Shown here: in pieces, positions 1 to 12,264 of the stretch | Layout of the letters: each line of letters starts with the position of its first letter | Numbering within the stretch: position 1 is the first letter of the stretch | Source: Trogon surrucura | Taxonomy: Eukaryota > Chordata > Aves > Trogoniformes > Trogonidae | Direction of reading: 5' to 3' | Assembly: GCA_020746105.1 (NCBI GenBank) | Contig: CM036618.1 | Coordinates: forward strand, 248,001-312,000 | Length of the DNA: 64,000 bases | Program-made: the position numbers and the translations under genes | Notes under the pieces: generated by a model | The model's input: only the letters and a program-made list of their open reading frames with translations | What the model was told of the DNA's origin: nothing | Database searches by the model: none

Positions 1-231
1 CTGAAGAAACAGACTGAGCAGAATTATTTTCTCCAGTCCTAAAAGCATTTGTCACTTCTGAAGTCCCTCTGGCTTCCACATGTCCCCTTTAGACCAGGCA
101 CAGCAGCAATGCTGCAGGGTAGACCTGAGTCCCGGACACTGTGCCTGGGCCAGCTGTGCCCTGGGAGGCTGCGCAGCCAGGACAAGGATTGGGATGTTCC
201 TCTGAGTGGGTCCAGCCCCTCACAGGATGAA
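1..231. other. left-edge sequence, no gene recognised
   Basis: Unique-looking sequence up to the first CR1 copy. Short open frames exist on both strands but none resembles a known protein and none shows splice-site support. Confidence 0.4.
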
Positions 232-490
232 TCATGGAATCATTTAAGTTGGAAAAGACCTTTAAGATCATCAAGTCCCACCATTAACCCAGCACTGCCA
301 GGTCACCACTAACCCATATCCCTCAACACCACATCTACCCGGCTTTTAAATCCCTCCAGGGGTGGGGACTCCAGCAGCCTGTGCCAGCACCCAATGACCC
401 TTTCAGTGAAGAACTTCTTCCCAATATCCCACCTAAATCTCTCCCGGCACGGCTTGCAGCCATTTCCTCTAGTCCTGTTACTTGCTACTA
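232..490 (-). mobile_element. CR1 LINE 3' end fragment
   Basis: Read on the minus strand, this has the typical CR1 3' end: a stretch about getting past the first two lines of consensus, then the gatgatcttaaaggtctttt tail motif and an attccatgattc-like end at the low coordinate. It is a 5'-truncated copy, as most CR1 insertions are. Confidence 0.85.
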
Positions 491-1705
491 GGGAGAAAAG
501 TCTGACCCTCTCCTCAGTCCAACCCCCTGCTAGGGCATTGGAAGGGGAGGCCCACCCCATCCCGGTGAGGGGACACCAGGCCACCTGCAGTTGGGCACCT
601 GGGGCAGCAGGCACAGGGGACACTCCTCCAGCTCCTCACTCTCGCCCAGTGCCAGCATGACACACAGCTCCTCTGGCGCCTGCGGCTCTGGTCCTGGCAA
701 CATCTCCCCTCCGACAGGCTGGGGCTTCCTCCTGAAGAAGCCCAGGAGGCAGAAGGACGTGTGTGGGGGCCACTCCATGGTGCCCCACTGGGGTGGCGGC
801 CGGCTGCTGTTCAGTGGCCAAACCATCTCCGCGTGCCATCGGCATCACTCAGCCTGCAAAGGAACCACAGGAGCCAGTGCCGGAGCAGCAATGACAGCTG
901 CACCAACGCCAGGGACAACAGCCACTGAGCAGGGCGCCGGGAGCCAACCCAGGGCTGCGCAGCTCCAGCACCGGGATGGCAGCACCTGCGCTAATCGGCT
1001 GCACAACACGAGCGAGGGAGGCAGAGGAACCTGCCAGCAGGGAATCACCGCTGCCGGCACAGCACGGCCATGGCACTCTGGGGGCTGCTACTACATCCAG
1101 CACATGCAGCTCCCTCAGTGACCTGCAAACGAACAGAAACTCCACACGAGGAGAAAAAGCAGCAGCGGCTCACACAGCTGGGGATGGCCAGATCCGTTGG
1201 ACAGCTCTGCGAGCCACGGGGACAGCAGGACAAGTCCTGGGGACCACAGCCAGGGCATGTACCTGGGCACCGGAGGCGATGAGCGCAAGGTACCGTTGAA
1301 TCTGAGCTGCCTCCGACACAGCCGCGCGCCAGCCAAGGCCCGAGGGGGCCAAACCACCCCCAAGCGGGGCAACCTGGTTCCCCAAGAGGTGGGACACGAA
1401 ACCCGGGATGTCCCCGACCTACAAAGAAGCTGTAGGAACCCAATCAAAGCCGAGGGAAACAGGAGAGCGTGAGACAGCCAAGCTCCCCCGGGAGAAGAGG
1501 TGAGGCTGAGGTGCCCAAGGAGCCGCTGCAGGATGCCTGGGGCTGGCAGGGTCCCTGCCTGGCAGGGCCGGAGCACACCCGAGTGCCTGGGAGTCAAGCA
1601 GTGCGAAACGGGGGCAATTTTCTAGGAAGGCGGTTACGGACACGCCAGACCAAACCGGGAGCTCCACCACAGGGGTACCACACACGCTACTGGGAGAACC
1701 ACTCC
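491..1705. other. intergenic region upstream of ZNF513
   Basis: No gene could be assigned to these 1.2 kb. A minus-strand open frame at 530-826 has a non-repetitive composition and a GFFRR motif, but I could not match it to a family or find convincing flanking exons. Treat it as unassigned rather than as a gene. Confidence 0.4.
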
Positions 1706-1832
1706 CTCCATCATCGCTGTGGCTGCGCTGGACTCTCTCCAGCAGCTCCCTGTCCCTCTGGAGCTGAGGGGCCCAGAACTGGACACGAGATTCCAGGTGT
1801 GGCCACAGGATTCCAGATGTGGCCTCACCAGG
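1706..1832 (-). mobile_element. CR1 LINE internal fragment
   Basis: The reverse complement carries the CR1 block gaggccacatctggaat, then gtgtccagttctgggcccct, then gagagagtccagcgcagcca. Part of the first motif is locally duplicated (about 1786-1826). This is an internal piece without the 3' tail. Confidence 0.8.
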
Positions 1833-1850
1833 CGACCCGGAACCCAATCA

Positions 1851-2098
1851 ATCCGGAACCGCACGCTAGGGCTCCGCTGACGCCACCGGAAGGCGGCGTC
1901 GGCGGACCCCTGGTGCACGGTTCCGGCTGGCGCGGACCACTTCCGGCGCGCCGTGCTCCCACCCCGCGGCGACCGGAAGCGGAAGTGCCCGGTCGAGGCG
2001 GGGCGGCGGCGGCCGCCCCGGGCTGGCGGGGGCGGCTGGCGGGCCGCGGGCAGGGGGGTGGCGGCGGCGGGGCCGGGCCGGGGCCGGGACCGGCCACG
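1851..2098 (+). promoter_or_regulatory. ZNF513 CpG-island promoter
   Basis: GC-rich, CpG-dense sequence immediately upstream of the ZNF513 start codon. It contains several ETS-type ggaa cores, including ccggaagcggaagtg at about 1973-1987 and ccaccggaagg near 1882. There is no TATA box, which fits a broadly expressed CpG-island gene. The transcription start was not determined. Confidence 0.55.
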
Positions 2099-5000
2099 AT
2101 GCCCCGGCGGAAGCAAAGCCACCCGCAGCCGGTGAAGGGTGAGTGCGCGGCGGGGCCGGGGGGCGGCGGCGGCGGAGGCCCAGCGGTGACCGGCGTCGCT
2201 CGGTGTGTTGCAGCGGACACCGAAGACGGTGCCGAAGAGACGGCGGGAGCGGCGCTGGTGCTGCCCGGCGAGCTGCTGCTCGGCCGCGGCCTGGCCTTCG
2301 AGAAGGCACCGGCAGGTGCGTGTCGCCCACCGGGACCCGCTACCGGGACCGGAGCCCGGTTGTTGGTTCATCCCGTAGCCGCCCTCCCCGCCCGCGCCTG
2401 CTCCGGCCCCACCCGCGGGGCGGGTGGTCTCTGCCCGGCCGGTACCGAGCCCCGTTCCCGTTCAGACCCGCCCCGGTTCGCCGGTGGTGGGTTTAGGGCC
2501 GCTCACCGGCTCCGCTCTGCCCACCTGGTAGCCGGGTCCTGCCCCGCCGCCGCTCCTCGGCGGGCTGGGGGAGCGGGGCCGGGGCTCGCCTGCCCCGGGG
2601 ACCCCTCGGTGCGGCCGGGGGCCCGGCGGGCTCTGGGAGCGAGGACTCGGAGGAGCGGGACCGCTCCGGCTCCGTTAAGGCGGGAGCGCCGCTCCTCGCT
2701 CTCGGTGCGAGTAACGGGGGCGAATAACGAAGGGAGGGGGCTCGGCCCGCCCGGCCCCCGCGGTTCCACCCCGAGGGCTGCGCTCCCCCCGGGACCGGGG
2801 CCCAAACCCCTCCCGGAGCTCGCCCTGTGCCGGCGGTGCCGCTGCCGGGAGCAGGACCGGCCGCCGGGGAGGTCCGGGAGCATCAGCGGCCGCATCCCTG
2901 CCCCAGCCCCGACGGAGCCACGCCGGAGGCACCGCGCCCCGGGGTCCCTGGGTGCGGGGTGAGGGTCGCCCTGCCGCTGGCGGAGCCCTCGCAGGGCTCC
3001 CGTTCCGGTGTCGGCGCCGCGGGCAGCGCCCTTGCAAGGGGACCGAGGCTGCCCCGTCCCTCACCCTGGGGCGCTGAGAGCCAGACGCCGCCGGGCAGGC
3101 GGCAGTGGAGGGGACAGCCCGGCCCCAGGCCGCCCTCCGGGGCGGCTGCTGGGGCTCCCGGGGCTCCCGGTTGGGCACGGCGTGAGGCAGGTAGCAGCCA
3201 GGCTCGGGCTGCCTGTCGCTGCCCTTCTAGCCCGGGGGGGGGGCACGGGGTGGGGGCTCCGCTCCTGTCACCCCTTCCTGGGGCTCAGGGGGAACTGCAC
3301 CCAGCTGGGAGGCAGAAGTGCCCCGGAGCCTGGCACAGACCCCCGCACTGTGGGCTCCCTGGGGCTGGGTCCCTTCTCCTGCGTTAGGGTCAGGTGCTGG
3401 AGCCCCATGGCACTGGCCACGGCAGCAGGACCAGCTGCCAGCCCCGGGGTAACTTCTGACCAGCCAGCCTGGTGGCACTGGGGCGTGCCGGCTGCCCACC
3501 CTGCCCCTCTTCCCCCACCCCTCCTGGCCATGAGCTGCCCCCCCCTGCTCGGCAGGGCGTAGCCGACAGCGTTACCCAGGTGCCCAGGACGGGGCATTGG
3601 GGCAGGTCCTCGCTCCGTGCAGCAAGACGCGCCCCTGGGTGCTGCCGCCTGTCCCAAGGCGCCCTCCTCGAGAGGGGGTCTGTCCCTGGTGCCCTCCTCA
3701 AGAGGGGTCCCAGCGGCGCGATCGGAGGGACCGCACTGACACCGTCCCCTCCCCGTGGTCTCCCCAGCAGACGGCCTGGTGGGGAAGATCGCCATCCCGG
3801 CCTACGCGCTGAGCGACGACGACTGCTCCTCCGGGTACCAGCAGCTGAGCGTGGAGAGTGACCCCGAGGAGGGCAGCGAGCCGGGCCCCGCGGCGCTGCC
3901 CTGCCGCCGGTGCGGGCTGCAGCTGGCCGCCAGCCTGGGCCAGAGCTGCCTGCAGTGTGCCGGCGCCGAGGGGGGCCGCGGCCAGCGCATCGTCTACTCC
4001 TGCCAGCTCTGCCCCTTCGCCTCCCACTACTCCAGCCACCTCAAGCGCCACATGAAGACGCACAACGGGGAGAAGCCCTTCGCCTGCCCGCAGTGCGCCT
4101 ACGCCTCCGCCCAGCTCGTCAACCTGACCCGGCACCTGCGCACACACACCGGCGAGAAGCCGTACCGCTGCGCCTGCTGCAGCTTCGCCTGCAGCAGCCT
4201 GGGCAACCTCAAGCGCCACGAGCGGGTCCACAGCCAGGACAAGCCCTTCCAGTGCGCCGCCTGCGACTACCGCTGCAACCAGAGCCGCAACCTGAAGCGA
4301 CACATGCTCAGCCACCGCCTGCCCGAGGGCGAGGGGCCGCACCGGCGGGACAAGGACCCAGGTAAAGAGGAGGGAGGGCTCGGCGGGGGAAGCGCTGCCG
4401 GCGGGGAGCCCTGCGGCACGGCCCCGGGGAAGGGGCAGGGTGCGCGTCCCGCCACCGACACGCGCCGGCCCCCGAGCGCGGGCCCCCCTACGGAGCCGAG
4501 CGCCGCCCGCCCTCGCCGCCCCGCTCACGGCCCCGTTTGTGTCCGTCCTGCAGAGCCGCTGCTGCCGGAGCTGAGCCTGCACGTGGGCAGCGGCAGCGGC
4601 CCCTTCCTGCCCGGCTGCGCCCGGCTGCGGGGCGAGGAGGCGGCGGCGCTGCCCGAGCTGCTCTTCCCCTTCACGTGCCGCATGTGCGGGCTGGTGCTGG
4701 ACGACGGCTTCGCGCAGGACGAGGGCCTGGCCGAGCAGGTGTGCGGGCGCTGCAGCCTGGCGGTGCTGGGCACCGAGCCGGGCGCCAGCCCCCGCAAGGG
4801 CAGCGGGGACAAAGGCTTCGCCTGCAGCCTCTGCCCCTTCGTCACCCACTACCCCAACCACTTGGCGCGGCACATGAAGACGCACAGCGGGGAGAAGCCC
4901 TTCGCCTGCCCGCTCTGCCCCTACGCCTCCGCCCACCTCGACAACCTGAAGCGGCACCAGCGGGTGCACACGGGCGAGAAGCCCTACAAGTGCCAGCTCT

Positions 5001-5305
5001 GCGACTATGCCTGCGGCAACCTGGCCAACCTCAAGCGTCACGGGCGCATCCACTCGGGTGACAAGCCCTTCCAGTGCAGCCTCTGCAGCTACAGCTGCAA
5101 CCAGAGCATGAACCTGAAGCGGCACATGCTGCGGCACACGGGCGAGAAGCCCTTCCAGTGCCGGGACTGCTCCTACACCACTGGCCACTGGGACAACTAC
5201 AAGCGCCACCAGAAGATCCACGGCCACACGGCCGAGAGCTGGGTGAACCCGCGCAATGCCAAAGCCCTCCTGGCCCCTCCAGCCGTGGGCACGGCCATGC
5301 CCTGA
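2099..5305 (+). CDS. ZNF513: zinc finger protein 513 (C2H2 transcription factor)
   Basis: Four coding exons: 2099-2138, 2214-2315, about 3768-4361 and 4554-5305, giving about 495 residues (human about 541). The first residues MPRRKQSHPQPVK match human ZNF513, as does the DTED block opening exon 2. Exon 3 codes four C2H2 fingers and exon 4 codes five, joined by TGEKP/SGEKP-type linkers. The fourth finger (about 4246-4314) has all zinc ligands, whereas I recall that region as degenerate in human. The protein is a nuclear sequence-specific regulator linked to photoreceptor gene expression. The exon 3 acceptor could be 3 nt further on (NAGNAG). The 192-nt intron at 4362-4553 has no in-frame stop, so retaining it would keep the frame open. 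SNX17 lies downstream tail to tail. Confidence 0.95.
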
Positions 5306-5680
5306 GACAGCACTTAGCGCGGCCCTGGGGGCGCCCGGCCTCGGGGCCCCCCAGCCGCAGCCCCGGCCCTCCCTGGGGGAGGGACGGGAGACAGACTCCA
5401 CGGGGGGGGGCTCGCGGGGCCCACGGGTGCACCGGGGTCTCCGGCAGCCCTGCCCTGCCGGGGCAAAGCTGCGGCTGGCAGCTCGGGCACCTGCCTGGTG
5501 GCCCCGGGCACCCCCCAGAGCGAGACCCACCTGTTCCTGCCGGTCAGAGCCTTCCTCTGCTGGAGTTTGGGGAAAAGGGGGGAGGGGGGAACAGGACCGG
5601 TTCCATGGCTGTCGCCACGCCGGTCGGTGTAATTTATATTGTGTATAAAAGCATTAAACAGTCAGTTTTGTTATCTGCTA
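5306..5680 (+). other. ZNF513: ZNF513 3' UTR
   Basis: This follows the TGA at 5303-5305. An ATTAAA signal at 5653-5658 is followed by a T/G-rich stretch, so cleavage near 5670-5680 is likely. SNX17 transcripts probably end about 100 bp further right on the other strand. Confidence 0.6.
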
Positions 5681-5784
5681 TTCTCCCTGGGGGCCTTGTT
5701 CTGCTTCGGGAGAGGACGGTGAGGTGTGTGGGGAGGGGAGGGACGGTGGCCACCCCTCTCGAACAGACAGCCCGGTACCAATCA

Positions 5785-6361
5785 GGATCCATTTTAATCA
5801 TCATTGCAGTGTGTAAACATCGGTTACTGTCCATTAATGCTCTGGTGGGTCTGAGCAGCAGGAGATACGTGGTTACAAGCCTAGATTACGCTGGAGTCTA
5901 TGAGCGGGTTAGAGGGGGGGCTCTGCGCAGAGCCCGCTGGAGGTGGCCCGTGGCCGGCTGCCTCCCAGCAGAAACCTAAATGCTAATTTGGCATTTACGG
6001 AGCCTCACGAGGGCTGCTCGGTGTCACCAGCCCCCCCCGGGGCAGCTGCGTGTGGGCCGGGCCCTCCCAGCTGGGGAGGGGGCGGCTCTGCCCCCCGCAC
6101 TGGGCCAGGCTCCGCGACACCGCTCGGGTCGGGCCGGTGCCACGCCGGGAACAAGCCCTCTCCCCGCTGGAGCCAGCAGCAGGAGGAGTTCGGCTGCCCC
6201 CACCCCGAAGGCAACGATGGGCGGGGGCACGAGCGCCCCGGCCCAGGGGAGCGGGGGGAGGCGGATGGAGTGGGAGAGAGGCACTCGATTGCAACCTGGC
6301 TGCAGGTCGTACATTCCTCAGCGAGGGCTCTGGGCCGGTGCTGTCCTAGGAAGGGGGGGCA
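5785..6361 (-). other. SNX17: SNX17 3' UTR
   Basis: This is the segment downstream of the SNX17 stop codon on the minus strand. The reverse complement has an ATTAAA signal at 5793-5798, the best polyadenylation candidate, giving a 3' UTR of about 570 nt. No repeat or ORF of note lies inside it. Confidence 0.5.
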
Positions 6362-9300
6362 CTACAGATCTTCGTCACCAATGCCCTCGAAGGCGTAATT
6401 GCCGTGGAAGTCGTTGGCGCCCACGTCGTTGGCAGAGCTGGAGTGGCTGATCCCTCGCAGGCTGACGGAGGTGAGCTTGCTCTGGGGAGAGGGGAGACAT
6501 TAGGGAAGAAATCTGGTCCCCCCCAGCTCAGTCCGAGGGCGACGGTGACGACAAATCTGCGCACGACTCACTGAGAGTTTGGCCATTGGCTCCCGGGAGG
6601 CGTCAGGCGAGTCCTGCAGGGACAGCACGGTCAGGCAGCAGGGCAGTCACTCACCCCCGTCACCCCTCTGCCCACCCTCGGCTACTGCTTGCCCACCCAG
6701 GGAGCCCAGGGACCAGCCCTTCCCGTCCGCGGGGCTTGCTCCAGCCCTGCCAAAGGGCCAGTGGCACTCTGGGGGCGGCGAGCTCTGGTACCCGGCGTGC
6801 AGCAAGGCTCTCAGCTGTGCTCTCTTCCCCCCCCGGGGGCCGCAGGGTCCCACTCACCAGCAGCGGAGGCGATTTCACAGCTTGCTGGCTGTCCGAGCGC
6901 CGCAGGGCCCCATTCACCCGTCGGCGAAACATCTGGAGGGTTGGAGGTCAGCTCAGCTGCAGGGTACCCATGGGCAGCTCCAGAAGTTAGTGTGGCCCCT
7001 GGGGACCCTCCAGGCAGTCCTATCCTGAGGAGAGCTCCCCCGCAGAGCGGCAGGGGCAGGATGGGATCCCGTCCCAGAGACAACATCCAGCCCAACCCTC
7101 ACCTTGCGGATGCTGCCTCCGGACTTTTTCACCATCAGCTCATCCACCATGGACTGCAGGCAGATGCTCAGCATGATGGCCTGCAAGGGAGAGGTGTCAC
7201 GGGCTCCCACGGCCATCCCGATGCACCCAGCCCACCGCCTCGCGCTCGGCCGTGCCCGCTGCTCGTGCAACACATGGGCAGCCCTACCTGTGGGCTGGTG
7301 ATGGTGACCCACTGCAGCCGGTCCTTGCTCATTAGATACTCAAATGCCAACTCCAGCTTCACCTCAGACTTCCCCGGGCTGCTCCCCGAGGGACCGTTGC
7401 TCATCGGCACCTGCACGGGCAGATGCTGAGGCCAGGAGCCTCCAGAGGGAAAGCAGCCAGCGCTGACCGAGCTTCAAACCCTGCCCACCTCCACTGGCCT
7501 CCCACCGTGCAGCCGGGTCTGACTGGACCCCCCCCGAGCTCTCCCCGCTGCCCCAGCCCCACCAGCAAGCAGCACTCACCGAGGAGGTGACGCGCCAGCA
7601 CCGCATGCGTGTGACTTTGAAGCTGCCTTCCTTGATCTGCTCGCTCGGCAGCCGCACCTGGAAGTTGAGCTCGTTGTTGCCGGCGCTGACGACGACGTGG
7701 CAGCCCTTCTCCGGGAAGTCGGTGACGCAGGGGTCAAACTTGAGATAGCCGTAGTACTTCAGGGTCTGCGCCAGGCGGATGAACTGCAGGCAGAGCCGGG
7801 GAGCTCAGCAGACGGGCCCTTCCCACGCCAGGAGCAGACACGGACCTCACCACCTCGGGCATCTCCCCACAAGACTGGTGCCAGCGTGGTGCTGAGACTG
7901 CTCCATGGCAGCATCGTGCCCTCGCCTACCTCCTTCTTGGAGACTTTTTCCTGCAGGGACTTCAGCTGCCGGTGCTGTTCCTTGTTGACAAGGATCCATC
8001 CATGCTCGATGTCTGACACCGTCTGTCGAGAAGCGGAGGCTGGTGAGCAGGCGGGCCCAGAGCGATCCCAGACCCCGCACGGCCGAGGGCTGTCCCTCCC
8101 CACCCGGCTGGGCCGCCCAGCCCCTCACCTGGGCGTACAGCAAGTTCAGCCCCACGCGGTGCTCCATCACGTCGTCGTCGTAGGAGGAGTCCCAGTAGCT
8201 AGAAGGGAACCACGTGGGTCAACCCGTTCCCCAGCTCCTAATGGTGATGGGGAGAAAACCGCCCCCCCAGGCGGGGACGAGGTGCTTGGCCAGTAGCCAT
8301 CAGTTGCCAAGTCCCAGCGTCCTCGCCAGCAGCTGCCAGAGGCGCAAAGGGCCGTGTCTGGGATGACGGGAACAGAGGCCGAGCCCATGACAGCCCAGCC
8401 CCGGTGTCACGGCTAGGGACACTCGGGTGTGTTTTGGGAGCCAAAGCAGCAGGAGGGGTTGGGTTTCAGCAGAGAGGGGAGCCCCTGGCCCCCACCCCAT
8501 GGCTCCAGCAGCCACCACCCTGCCAGCGCTGCAGCCTCACCTCTTGCGCAGGATGATCCTGAACTCAGGGTTGTGCAGGCTGGTGACAGACACGTATGGC
8601 AGCTCAAACTCCTGCAGCTTCCGCACAACTGCGAGGAAACAGCAGCTCAGCAGCAGCTCGGGGCTAGGCGAGCCCACCGGAGCCCCCCACCCACCCAGGG
8701 CGTCCTGGGGGAGCCCACCGTCATCCTCCCCCAGCAGGGAAGGGCCAAGCACAGAGCTCTTGCTCCACAGCCCTCGAGGGGCTCCAGCGTCACCTACTCA
8801 CAGGAGAAAGCTCCGTCCTTGGTCTCCCTCACTAGGAAGAGGCTGAAGTAGCCGACCAGGTCATCTGGAAGATCCAGCTTGGAGGCCACGGCCTGGGGGC
8901 GAGAGCAGGAGGTCACCACTTCCCGCGGAAAGGCAGCGCTTCTACATCCTCACCCCGCAGCAGGATCCAGCCTGCGCAAGCTCTGGGGCCTCCCGGCAGC
9001 AGGAAGGCAGCAGCCCGGCCACGCCGGGGGCCAGGGCAGGGGGGGCAAGCGGGGCCTGGGGGATCGCTGCCACCGTGAAACAGCTGGGCTCCTCCCCACA
9101 TCAGTGTGGGCCCAAGCCCATCAGCACACCCGTTGCTGCCCCACTGCTCCTCAGCCCCCCTGAGACAGGCCCATGCTGGGGTAGGGACGCGGCAGGGAGG
9201 GCTGGGGGGCCGCCAGGCGGAGGGAAAGCAGAGAACACGGCAGGAGGAGCTGGTCCTGCCCAGCATGAGAGCTTTGGCACCTCGAGGACATCCTCCGTCT

Positions 9301-11568
9301 GGTCCGAGGTGAGGATGGTGACCTTGACCTTCTGGCCATTGGAGAGCAGCACTTCCAGCACCACCTCCTCCGTGGGTATCTGCTGCGTCTCCTGGAGAGA
9401 GAAACAGCATTGGACCCCCAGCCCCTCCACTGCCGACTGCCCTCATGCCGCTGAGCCCACCCTGCAACCCCTCGCGACCATGGCTGTGGCCCCCCTGACC
9501 TGCTGGGCCTTGCGCAAGAAGCTGTTGAAGGTCTCGCTGCCTCCCAGCGTCGGGTCCTGCCGCACTGCAGGCAGAACACAGCCCCGCGTCAGGCAGGGAC
9601 AGGCGGGGACCCCCGGTGACGCCTGTCCGCTCTGCGGCCCCTCGATTTACACCCAGAGTCCGCGCCACGTGCAGGGTGCGCACAGGGCAGCCACGGGGAG
9701 GGAGGTGTGGGCAGTGCCCCGAGCGACCACACTGGCGGCAGCTGCTCCTGAGCTGCAGCGCGGGGCAGACCCGGCTTACCGGCCTGCATGTATTTCTCCA
9801 GCTGCTCCCGTCGTTGCTCTACCTCTGCTGGAGTGAGTGTGAAGATCTTCTTCGGGGGAAAGGCTGGGACCACGTTAGTGCCATACTCCTTCCTTAACTG
9901 GGAAGAGAGCAGAGCGGTGCGAGGGCCCACAGGGACATGGTGGCTGCTCCAACCCCTCACCCCAGTGGCTTACAGTGCCCCACCAAGGGCAGCAGAGAGC
10001 TCGCTGGCGTTCCTCACCTGAACGGGTGGCCGGCGGCGCACAAGAACCCAGCCGGGACATCACGGCACAGGAGATGATGAGGAACAGAAACCACCACCAG
10101 CCAGCCCCACGGGCAGCACACGCCCGCCCCACATGCAGCTCCCCGCAGCCCACGGGCACCGCGCCACAGCCCCACAGGAGCAGGGAAGCCGCGCAGCGGC
10201 TCCCGCCGCCGCCGGGTCCCTACCTGCTCGTGCAGCCCCAGGAGCTGGCTGTAGCGCACCCGGCAGTGCAACACCCCGTTCACGTGTATGTTGTAGGCCT
10301 GGGGGAGAGACGCGCGTCAGATCCCTGCACTCCATCAGGCAGATGCTGGCACCCGAGGGAAGGTGTCACCCTGCAGCTGCCCGGCCTCGGGGAGAGCACA
10401 GACCCACACCACAGCCCTGCAGACACGGGTGTCACTGAGCCAGCGGGCGAGGACACCCACTACAGGAGCGAGCGCAACAACGCGGTGGCTGGCGTCCGAC
10501 CCAGCCACGCTCGGGCTGGCACTCAGGCAGGAGCCTGGTGTCCAGCTACGGGAAACCGCACTTGTCGGGATGTCTCCACTGCCAAGGGCCACGAGCTTGG
10601 CACACCGTGTCCTGGGGCGCACGGTCCCACCAGCCCTCCTCCTCCTGCCCTCGGGCCACCACAACACACCCCAGCACTGCGAGGTTGCTGGTTGGTGCAG
10701 AGAACCCAGCAGGACACATCCTCAGCCCTAGGACACATCCTCAGCCTCAGGACACATCCCCCTGGGCTGGACCCCCTCCAGGACAGCTCTGCCCCAGCCG
10801 GGGCTGCGAGCCCCAGAGCCGGGGGAAGGCGTCCTCCCGGGGGACAGTGCCGTCCCCTCCGTGCCGGAGCAGGTCCTGCACCCCCAGAGCCGTTTAGGGG
10901 GCGGGAGGACGGCACCGCGGGCTGGGGACGTGCCACGGGCCGGTGACGGCAGCCCACCCGGTGCTTCTCGTGGCCGTTACGCTCGTTGGAAGTGTCCCCA
11001 AAAGCGGGGGCTCTGGGGCCAGCGGAGCCCCGGGCACAGGCTGGAGCTCACGCCGGCTCCTCGCACCATCTTCCAGCCCAGAGGCTCCGGGTGCCTGCAG
11101 GGCAGACCCCGAGGGTGGCCGGGGCAGCACCGGGAGCCCTGCGGGGTCACCGGGACCCACCCAGACCCGCGGCCGCAGATGGGGACACCGGGGTCGGCCC
11201 CGCCCGAGGAGCCCCCGGGACCGCCAGGGGCAAAGATCGGGGAGCGGCAGAGCCCGACCGCGGGGGGCTCCCCGGCCCCTGAGCCACCGCGGGTCACCGG
11301 GTCCCCGCGCAGAGCCCTGCACCGGGCAGATTCCGGGGAGAGGGGGCGAGGGGGCACCCGTGGGGCCCGGAGGGGACCGCCGACCCGGACTCACAGGGGA
11401 GGGGGCCCTCGGCCCCCCGGAGCGCCCCCCCCTGCAGCGGCCAGCGGGGCGCCGGGACCCGCCACCGGCGGAGCCGCCGAGCCCGAGGGCGGCCGCGAGC
11501 AAAACAGGAAGCCGGGACGGACGGACGGACGGACGGGCCGGGACAAGCCGAGCTCGGGGCCCCGCCCG

Positions 11569-11599
<31 letters not shown>

Positions 11600-11882
11600 A
11601 CCCCGATCCCCCTGGCGCAGCCCGCAGGGGCCCGGCCCGGGGCGCGGGGGCGCCCCGACGCCCGCCCGCACCGTGGAGCAGGGCAGGGCTGGGACCGGCG
11701 GCGGGGACCGCCCGACCGCCCCCCGGCCCGCACAGGCCGCCCCCCGGGGCTGCGGCCCTCCCCCCATCCCCGGGCGGCCCGGTCCCCGCGGGACAGCTCC
11801 GCTCCGCACCGGCCCCGCTCACCACGTAGGCGGCGCCGCCGTCCCCGGCGCGGGTCTCGGTCTCGGGGATGGAGAAGTGCAT
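6362..11882 (-). CDS. SNX17: sorting nexin 17
   Basis: Fifteen coding exons on the minus strand: 11823-11882, 10224-10298, 9780-9897, 9500-9564, 9281-9391, 8802-8892, 8541-8628, 8129-8198, 7930-8022, 7580-7783, 7288-7410, 7103-7180, 6858-6932, 6572-6613 and 6362-6481. They sum to 1413 nt, that is 470 residues, the same as human, with every phase closing. Exons 1-4 code the PX domain that binds PI3P on early endosomes, including RVRYSQLLGLHEQ and the FPPKK loop. The middle forms the atypical FERM domain that binds NPxY/NxxY cargo tails. The C-terminus ends in GDEDL, the tail used to bind Retriever. The protein recycles integrins and LDL-receptor family cargo. It starts 382 bp from EIF2B4 in divergent orientation. 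Confidence 0.97.
10714..10759. repeat. short tandem repeat, about 2.5 copies
   Basis: The motif ggacacatcctcagcc with small variations is repeated head to tail in SNX17 intron 1. It is a local minisatellite-like expansion. Confidence 0.7.
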
Positions 11883-12264
11883 GGCGGGGCCGGGACCGGG
11901 ACCGGGACCGGGACCGGTGCGCGCGCCCCCGCTACCTGCCGCGCGCCGCCATGTCGGGCCCGGCGCCGCCTCCCGGGGGCCCCCGCGATGGCGCGGCCGG
12001 GAGAACCGCCCCGACGGGGCCGCCCCGCCCCGCCCCGCCCCGCCCCGCCGACACCGCCTTGCCCCCCCCCCGCCCCGCCGCGCCACCGCGGGTGGGAACG
12101 TCCCGGGACCGTCCCGGTAACGCGGCACCGGCCCCGCCGCTGGAAAACCCCGACCGGACGGCGCGGGGAGGGACGGCCACCGAGCGGCGTCCCGCCGCGT
12201 CACGCTGACGTCACGGCCGGTGGCGGCGCCCTCCGCCCGGTGCGGGGCGCTGTGTGCGGGCGCC
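11883..12264. promoter_or_regulatory. bidirectional SNX17 / EIF2B4 promoter
   Basis: These 382 bp of CpG-dense sequence separate two divergent start codons. A perfect palindromic CRE, TGACGTCA, lies at 12206-12213, about 52 bp upstream of the EIF2B4 ATG. No TATA box is seen. EIF2B4 and SNX17 are also close neighbours in mammals, so co-regulation from one promoter is likely to be old. Confidence 0.75.

Noticed and set aside
530..826. minus-strand frame with GFFRR, reminiscent of integrin alpha tails
   Set aside because: No transmembrane segment precedes the motif and no flanking exons were found; left unassigned.
3698..5530. 610-codon open frame antisense to ZNF513
   Set aside because: It is the mirror of the zinc-finger coding sequence; biased codon use of the real gene keeps the antisense frame open.
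11570..11591. long C run as a possible coding frameshift
   Set aside because: It lies in SNX17 intron 1 and affects no exon.
10861..12208. several 300-420 codon frames on both strands around the SNX17/EIF2B4 promoter
   Set aside because: CpG-island sequence with low-complexity P/R/G translations; not coding.
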